Of a DNA stretch of 64,000 nucleotides, positions 60,124 through 64,000 are shown one piece after another. The position numbers and the translations under genes were made by a program. This DNA is from Flavobacterium sp. SUN052 (GTDB taxonomy: Bacteria; Bacteroidota; Bacteroidia; Flavobacteriales; Flavobacteriaceae), in NCBI RefSeq assembly GCF_028867935.1, contig NZ_JAPQNS010000001.1:372001-436000 (forward strand), written 5' to 3'. The notes under the pieces are model-generated. The model was not told the DNA's origin. It saw nothing but the letters and a program-made list of their open reading frames with translations, and ran no database searches. The stretch's first letter is position 1. Every line of letters begins with the position of its first letter.

Positions 60124-61116
60124 ATGAAGCAAGCAGTCATTGATTTAGGCACCAACACGTTCCACCTTATGATTGTGGAACAACATGCTCACCAGCCCTG
60201 GACAGTTTTGTTCCGTGAGAGCCGACCCGCTAAGATTGGAAAGGGGGGCATCAATCGAAACCAAATCACCCCTGAAGCCATTGACCGGGCCCTGGTAGTG
60301 CTCACCTATTTTCGCTCCGTTCTTGATCAATTCGGCATTGACCCGGCAGACGTTCGGGCTTTTGGCACCAGCGCTATTCGGGTTGCCGAAAACCAGACCG
60401 AATTTCTGGATCGGGTTCGGGAGGCAACGGGTATCCAAATTCAAGTTATATCAGGAGATCAGGAAGCAGCCTACATCTATGCCGGGGTACGGGCATCAGG
60501 GGCTATGAACTTGAGCCCCGTTAATCAATTGGAACCGAATCGTCCGACCGCGCCCGTTTCGTTGATCATGGACATTGGCGGGGGAAGCGTAGAGTTCGTG
60601 CTGGGAACCCCAGAGCGCATTTTCTGGAAACAAAGCTTCGAAATAGGCGGCCAGCGGCTCATAGAACGGTTTATGCCAAATACCGAAAACGAAATCAGTT
60701 TAGCGGCTGTCGAACGGCTAAATGATTTCTTCCGGGAGCAACTCTTGCCCCTGACCAACGCTATTCACCAATACGCGCCCACCACCGGCCGGACCATGCA
60801 GTTAGTTGGTTCCTCGGGCACGTTCGATACGTTGATTGATATGCAGTTTATGCACGAGAAAGGCCACCTGCCTGATCCCGAGCAAGCTTCTTTTCTGCTA
60901 CCGATCGAAGAATTTTATCGCTCATACGACCTGCTCCTAACCCGTAATCACGATGAACGGATGCAACTCCCTGGTATGATCGAACTCCGCGTGGATATGA
61001 TTGTGGTGGCCGTTTGCCTGATCGATTATGTGCTGTCTACGTTTGGTATTAATACGATAACCGTCTCAACTTACGCCCTGAAAGAAGGAGCACTTGCAGT
61101 GAACAACGAACACTGA
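60124..61116 (+). CDS. ppx: Ppx/GppA family exopolyphosphatase
   Basis: A 330-residue phosphatase of the Ppx/GppA family (actin-like ATPase fold), which hydrolyses inorganic polyphosphate and/or pppGpp. Motifs are IDLGTNTFHLMIVE (about 6-19), the catalytic Glu region FGTSAIRVAENQTEFL (about 80-95), ISGDQEAAYIYAGVRAS, LIMDIGGGSVEFVLG (about 148-162) and LVGSSGTFDTLIDMQ (about 224-238). It lacks the C-terminal HD-like domain of the long enzymes. The last residues (AVNNEH) are encoded by a CAGTGAG-type patch. Divergent from rpsU with overlapping promoter region. Confidence 0.9.
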   Translation: MKQAVIDLGTNTFHLMIVEQHAHQPWTVLFRESRPAKIGKGGINRNQITPEAIDRALVVLTYFRSVLDQFGIDPADVRAFGTSAIRVAENQTEFLDRVREATGIQIQVISGDQEAAYIYAGVRASGAMNLSPVNQLEPNRPTAPVSLIMDIGGGSVEFVLGTPERIFWKQSFEIGGQRLIERFMPNTENEISLAAVERLNDFFREQLLPLTNAIHQYAPTTGRTMQLVGSSGTFDTLIDMQFMHEKGHLPDPEQASFLLPIEEFYRSYDLLLTRNHDERMQLPGMIELRVDMIVVAVCLIDYVLSTFGINTITVSTYALKEGALAVNNEH

Positions 61117-61279
61117 GCAGATAACAGTAACCAATCCTCGCGAGGAACCTCAACAGTTATTAATTCTGGGAGTAGAACAATTTTGGGATATTCTTTACCA
61201 ATTATTAATTGCTCACTGCTGGCTGCTCATAGTTCACTATAAAAAAACTGTTGGCTGCTTACTGATAACTGCACACTGA
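61096..61279. repeat. CAGTGAG-type inverted repeat patch
   Basis: The left part 61096-61128 (GCAGTGAACAACGAACACTG and further) overlaps the ppx 3' end. The right part 61211-61279 consists of words such as GCTCACTGCTGGCTGCTC and GGCTGCTTACTGATAACTG. They are related to the patches at 7440-7545 and 44185-44258. Confidence 0.6.
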
Positions 61280-61283
61280 AATT

Positions 61284-62297
61284 ATGCACGGCGAAACCAA
61301 CTCCAAATCTTCATACCGTAACCTGATTTATACCGCCCTGATTGCGGTGGCCGTCGTCTCGGCTTTATCATTTCCGCAACTCTTTACCCAGATAGGCGGC
61401 TTCCAACTCAAAAAACTGATTGTTCCGCTGTTGCAGATCATCATGTTGGGCATGGGCACAACCATGTCGCTGGCGGATTTCGAAGGCGTTGTAAAACAAC
61501 CGAAAGCGGTAGTTATTGGCGTAGTTTGCCACTTCATTATCATGCCTCTGTTAGGCTTCACACTAGCCAACAGTTTTGATTTTCCACCCGAAATTGCGGC
61601 TGGTGTTGTGCTGATTGGTTGCTCACCGAGCGGGTTAGCGTCTAACGTAATCTGCTTTGTTGCCAAAGCGAATGTGCCGCTCTCCATTACTGTCACGACT
61701 ATCTCAACCCTGCTGGCCCCCTTTGTGATGCCTGCTTTGATGACCCTGCTAGCTGGCCAGTTTATTGAGATTACGTTCTGGAAAATGATGCTCGAAATTG
61801 TTCAGATTGTTATTCTGCCGGTTGCTGTGGGGCTGATTCTCAACCGGGTGTTCCGGAAATCGACGGTAGTACTCAATAAAGTTATGCCGCTCATTTCAAT
61901 GGGTGGAATTGTCCTCATTGTAGCTATTATCACGGCTGCTGGGCGCGACAGTTTGCTCACCGTTGGCTGGACATTGGCGCTCTGTGTACTTATTCACAAC
62001 CTCACGGGTTTCACTCTTGGCTACTGGACCGGGCGGCTTTTTGGCCTTGACGAGCAAAGCAGCCGGACCATCGCTATTGAGGTTGGTCTGCAAAATGGAG
62101 GGCTGGCCTCTGGTCTGGCTGTTCAGATGGGAAAAGTGGCCACCGTTGGTTTAGCCCCGGCGCTGTTCGGTCCTATCATGAATACAACGGGATCGCTATT
62201 AGCTACATTCTGGAGCCAGCGGCCACCGAAATCTCACAATCCAACCCAGGCTGATACCTTGATCGCAAATGGCGTTGCGCCAGGGTTATCGCGGTAG
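61284..62297 (+). CDS. Bile acid:sodium symporter family protein
   Basis: A 337-residue membrane protein of about nine to ten helices. GCSPSGLASNVICFVAKANV (about 112-131) and EVGLQNGGLASGLAVQ (about 270-285) are the two sodium-binding crossover motifs of the bile acid:sodium symporter (ASBT/YocS-like) family. The substrate is probably an organic anion such as pantoate or a keto acid, not necessarily bile acid. The C-terminal region overlaps the convergent DUF5686 gene by 64 bp, giving it an unusual hydrophilic tail. Confidence 0.87.
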   Translation: MHGETNSKSSYRNLIYTALIAVAVVSALSFPQLFTQIGGFQLKKLIVPLLQIIMLGMGTTMSLADFEGVVKQPKAVVIGVVCHFIIMPLLGFTLANSFDFPPEIAAGVVLIGCSPSGLASNVICFVAKANVPLSITVTTISTLLAPFVMPALMTLLAGQFIEITFWKMMLEIVQIVILPVAVGLILNRVFRKSTVVLNKVMPLISMGGIVLIVAIITAAGRDSLLTVGWTLALCVLIHNLTGFTLGYWTGRLFGLDEQSSRTIAIEVGLQNGGLASGLAVQMGKVATVGLAPALFGPIMNTTGSLLATFWSQRPPKSHNPTQADTLIANGVAPGLSR

Positions 62298-64000
62298 GTA
62301 AGCCGATGTACGGCATCTACGCGAAGAAATTTGAAGATGTTGTCGATGCCGTACCCAACCTCAATGTATGGCACTTTGCCCAGTGTACTGAAACCAGCAA
62401 CTGTTTGACCTAATTCGTTAGTGGGGGCGGTTAAGCGGGCGTTATCAGCGCGGACGCCCCCGGCCATAATTTTACCTGTAACAAGTGTGCGCCATTTGAG
62501 CCGCCGAATGGCCGGAATTCGATTGAAAAACAATCCCTCGAAGTTGTGTTCGATGTTTGCCGATGCGTACCGATCCGTAGCAAACTCGAAATAATTCATC
62601 AGGTTGTAGGCATTGTAGACGTAGAAGGAAGTCTCGTTGCCCAACGGGATAAATAATAATGGATAGGGCACTGCCGATGGAATTATACCTGCGCCGAGCG
62701 AGTAACTAGTCCGGCCCAGGATTCCTAACCGGAAAGAATGCTTCATTTCGAGCGTTATGCGGTGATAAGGAGCCACTGTATTGGCTTCTGCTCCGTTCCG
62801 AAGGCCAAGGGTGTATCGGAAGATAACCTCTGGCTTCCGGGTAGCACCCAGGCTTAAACGCTCATTATCGCTTTGAACAATCACTTCATCGGGGGCGAAT
62901 CGCGTTTCCAGCACCATTTCAGCGGTGCGGAACTGACTCCGAATATGTCCTTCGCCGGGATTATCGGGGTTGGTGTAATAGGCAAATGGGTACAGCGGAT
63001 TGAATGACCGTCCCCGAAGTCCCACTGTCTGTGTAAATCCTTTACCTAACTCCCGACGAACGTAAGCGTAACTCTGCTCCTGCAAATAGGGCCGTCGAAT
63101 GGTGCCAAAGCGGGAAAAAGCCAGGAAAATATAGTTGCCACCAACGTTTTCCGTCGATATACCCAGCCGCTCAATATCGTAACTGTGCCTAAAACCAACT
63201 ACTGTCCAGGGTTTGCGTTTGATGATATAATCAGCGCCAATTCCATATTTGAATATCTGATCGCGGGTTCCATAGGCCAGATAACCACTTAGCGTCCATC
63301 GGCGGCTGAAATAACTATTCGTGCGTAAACCAACTCGAAAACGATTGCCTTCAATATTATTGTTGGCGTAGGTGTAAAGCAACGGTCCCACATCCACGTT
63401 TACCTTTCCAATGGGTTGATAGCCATTGGCGAACAACCGAATGGTCTCGCCAGTGAACTTCACAATGGGTACGTTCCGTACAGAGTCCACTACGCGTAGT
63501 CCTCGTAATTCGTCGGCCGACAACGAATCAGGTCGGGCTGCTTCCCAATAGCCTTTTGGTACGTCGCGGTAGTCGTCGGCAAGTTCAATTGAGGGGCTAT
63601 AAAAGGCGAGGGGATGCGGTTGATTGACGACTACGTTGCGGGCCGTCGCAAAAAAGCGTACCAGGGCACCGGGCGTACTCGGAGACAATTCGTCGGTGTC
63701 GATGCGAACTTCCGTACGTAGGGGCAACCGAGAGCCACCGGGCATGGTTTCCCACTCCTGATCGACTCTAATTTCTTCAATAAAATTAATGTTTGCCCGC
63801 CGGTCAATCCTCGTCTCAATTTGAACCAGACCCAGGCGCGTAGTATCGAGCCAGGCTGTTCCCGAAAAAGCCAGATCAGTAGCCCGTTTCGGTTCAAAAT
63901 CAATCTGGTAACACATAAGGTTTCCCACGGCTACCGTATCGATCATCTGCACCTTATAGACCGTCTCCCAGGCATCGCCAAGAGGTGAGGGAATATCTTT
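62234..64000 (-). CDS. DUF5686 family outer-membrane protein (partial, 5' end outside window)
   Basis: The visible 588 codons are open to the right edge, so the N terminus (probably with a carboxypeptidase-regulatory-like domain) lies outside. The seen part is mostly antiparallel beta-strands with aromatic ends (GYLAYGTRDQIFKYGIGADY, YFEFATDRYASANIEHNFEG), matching the C-terminal beta-barrel of DUF5686 proteins of Bacteroidota. The terminal residue is Leu after AIKVSAWVG, whereas most barrels end in Phe. Their function is unknown. It overlaps the symporter gene tail-to-tail. Confidence 0.85.
   Translation of the reverse strand, partial: KDIPSPLGDAWETVYKVQMIDTVAVGNLMCYQIDFEPKRATDLAFSGTAWLDTTRLGLVQIETRIDRRANINFIEEIRVDQEWETMPGGSRLPLRTEVRIDTDELSPSTPGALVRFFATARNVVVNQPHPLAFYSPSIELADDYRDVPKGYWEAARPDSLSADELRGLRVVDSVRNVPIVKFTGETIRLFANGYQPIGKVNVDVGPLLYTYANNNIEGNRFRVGLRTNSYFSRRWTLSGYLAYGTRDQIFKYGIGADYIIKRKPWTVVGFRHSYDIERLGISTENVGGNYIFLAFSRFGTIRRPYLQEQSYAYVRRELGKGFTQTVGLRGRSFNPLYPFAYYTNPDNPGEGHIRSQFRTAEMVLETRFAPDEVIVQSDNERLSLGATRKPEVIFRYTLGLRNGAEANTVAPYHRITLEMKHSFRLGILGRTSYSLGAGIIPSAVPYPLLFIPLGNETSFYVYNAYNLMNYFEFATDRYASANIEHNFEGLFFNRIPAIRRLKWRTLVTGKIMAGGVRADNARLTAPTNELGQTVAGFSTLGKVPYIEVGYGIDNIFKFLRVDAVHRLTYRDNPGATPFAIKVSAWVGL

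Overview
The window reads as a chromosomal stretch of a Bacteroidota bacterium, most likely in the Cytophagales near Spirosoma. This placement is inferred from gene content and family resemblance; no search was run. Signs are a 287-residue housekeeping sigma factor of the Bacteroidota type, promoters of the TTTG / TAnnTTTG kind, a type IX secretion sorting domain, an UpxY/NusG-like regulator in a polysaccharide locus, a DUF5686 outer-membrane protein and menaquinone synthesis (MenD). No rRNA, CRISPR array, integrase or transposase was found. One tRNA (Met, CAT) is present.

Layout. 0.1-9.5 kb: housekeeping genes, namely an M48 metalloprotease lipoprotein, a tryptophan 2,3-dioxygenase family protein, a GapN-like aldehyde dehydrogenase, rpoD, pnp, rpsO, an LptF/G permease and a START-like protein. 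9.6-16.6 kb: tRNA-Met, two transporters, manganese catalase, a secreted glycerophosphodiesterase and a YjbH-like outer-membrane protein. 16.6-17.4 kb: an Xre-type antitoxin with only the tail of its RES toxin, lying between the 3' end of yjbH and a short second copy of that 3' end. 17.4-39.1 kb: a large exopolysaccharide locus, all on the minus strand. Its frame (Wza, Wzc, initiating sugar transferase, UpxY-like antiterminator at one end; WcaI-like glycosyltransferase at the other) is G+C-rich by eye. The middle (18.8-34.4 kb: flippase, polymerase, eight glycosyltransferases, two acetyltransferases, an acyltransferase, FkbM methyltransferase, VanZ-like protein) is clearly more A+T-rich, as in exchangeable serotype cassettes.

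39.3-42.6 kb: a secreted repeat protein with a T9SS tail and an unknown lipoprotein. 43.1-49.5 kb: holA, an ACP phosphodiesterase, dCMP deaminase, an ABC1/AarF kinase, a TetR-like regulator and menD. 49.6-50.0 kb: a YoeB-type toxin with an unusual antitoxin. 50.1-56.6 kb: a membrane TPR regulator, a 1371-residue secreted phosphoesterase/beta-helix protein and a LytTR regulator. 56.6-64 kb: purine permease, nagB, a CpsB/YwqE-like phosphatase (the natural opponent of the Wzc kinase 20 kb away), rpsU, a Ppx/GppA phosphatase, a bile-acid-type symporter and a DUF5686 gene running off the edge.

A striking feature is the number of short tandem or inverted repeats at gene boundaries. Examples are a 7-bp tandem array directly before the holA start codon, palindromic GGGGAGAGG-type elements at several sites around the polysaccharide locus, and CAGTGAG-like patches that encode the last residues of two proteins. 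Function was read from motifs only; base composition and repeat statistics were judged by eye.
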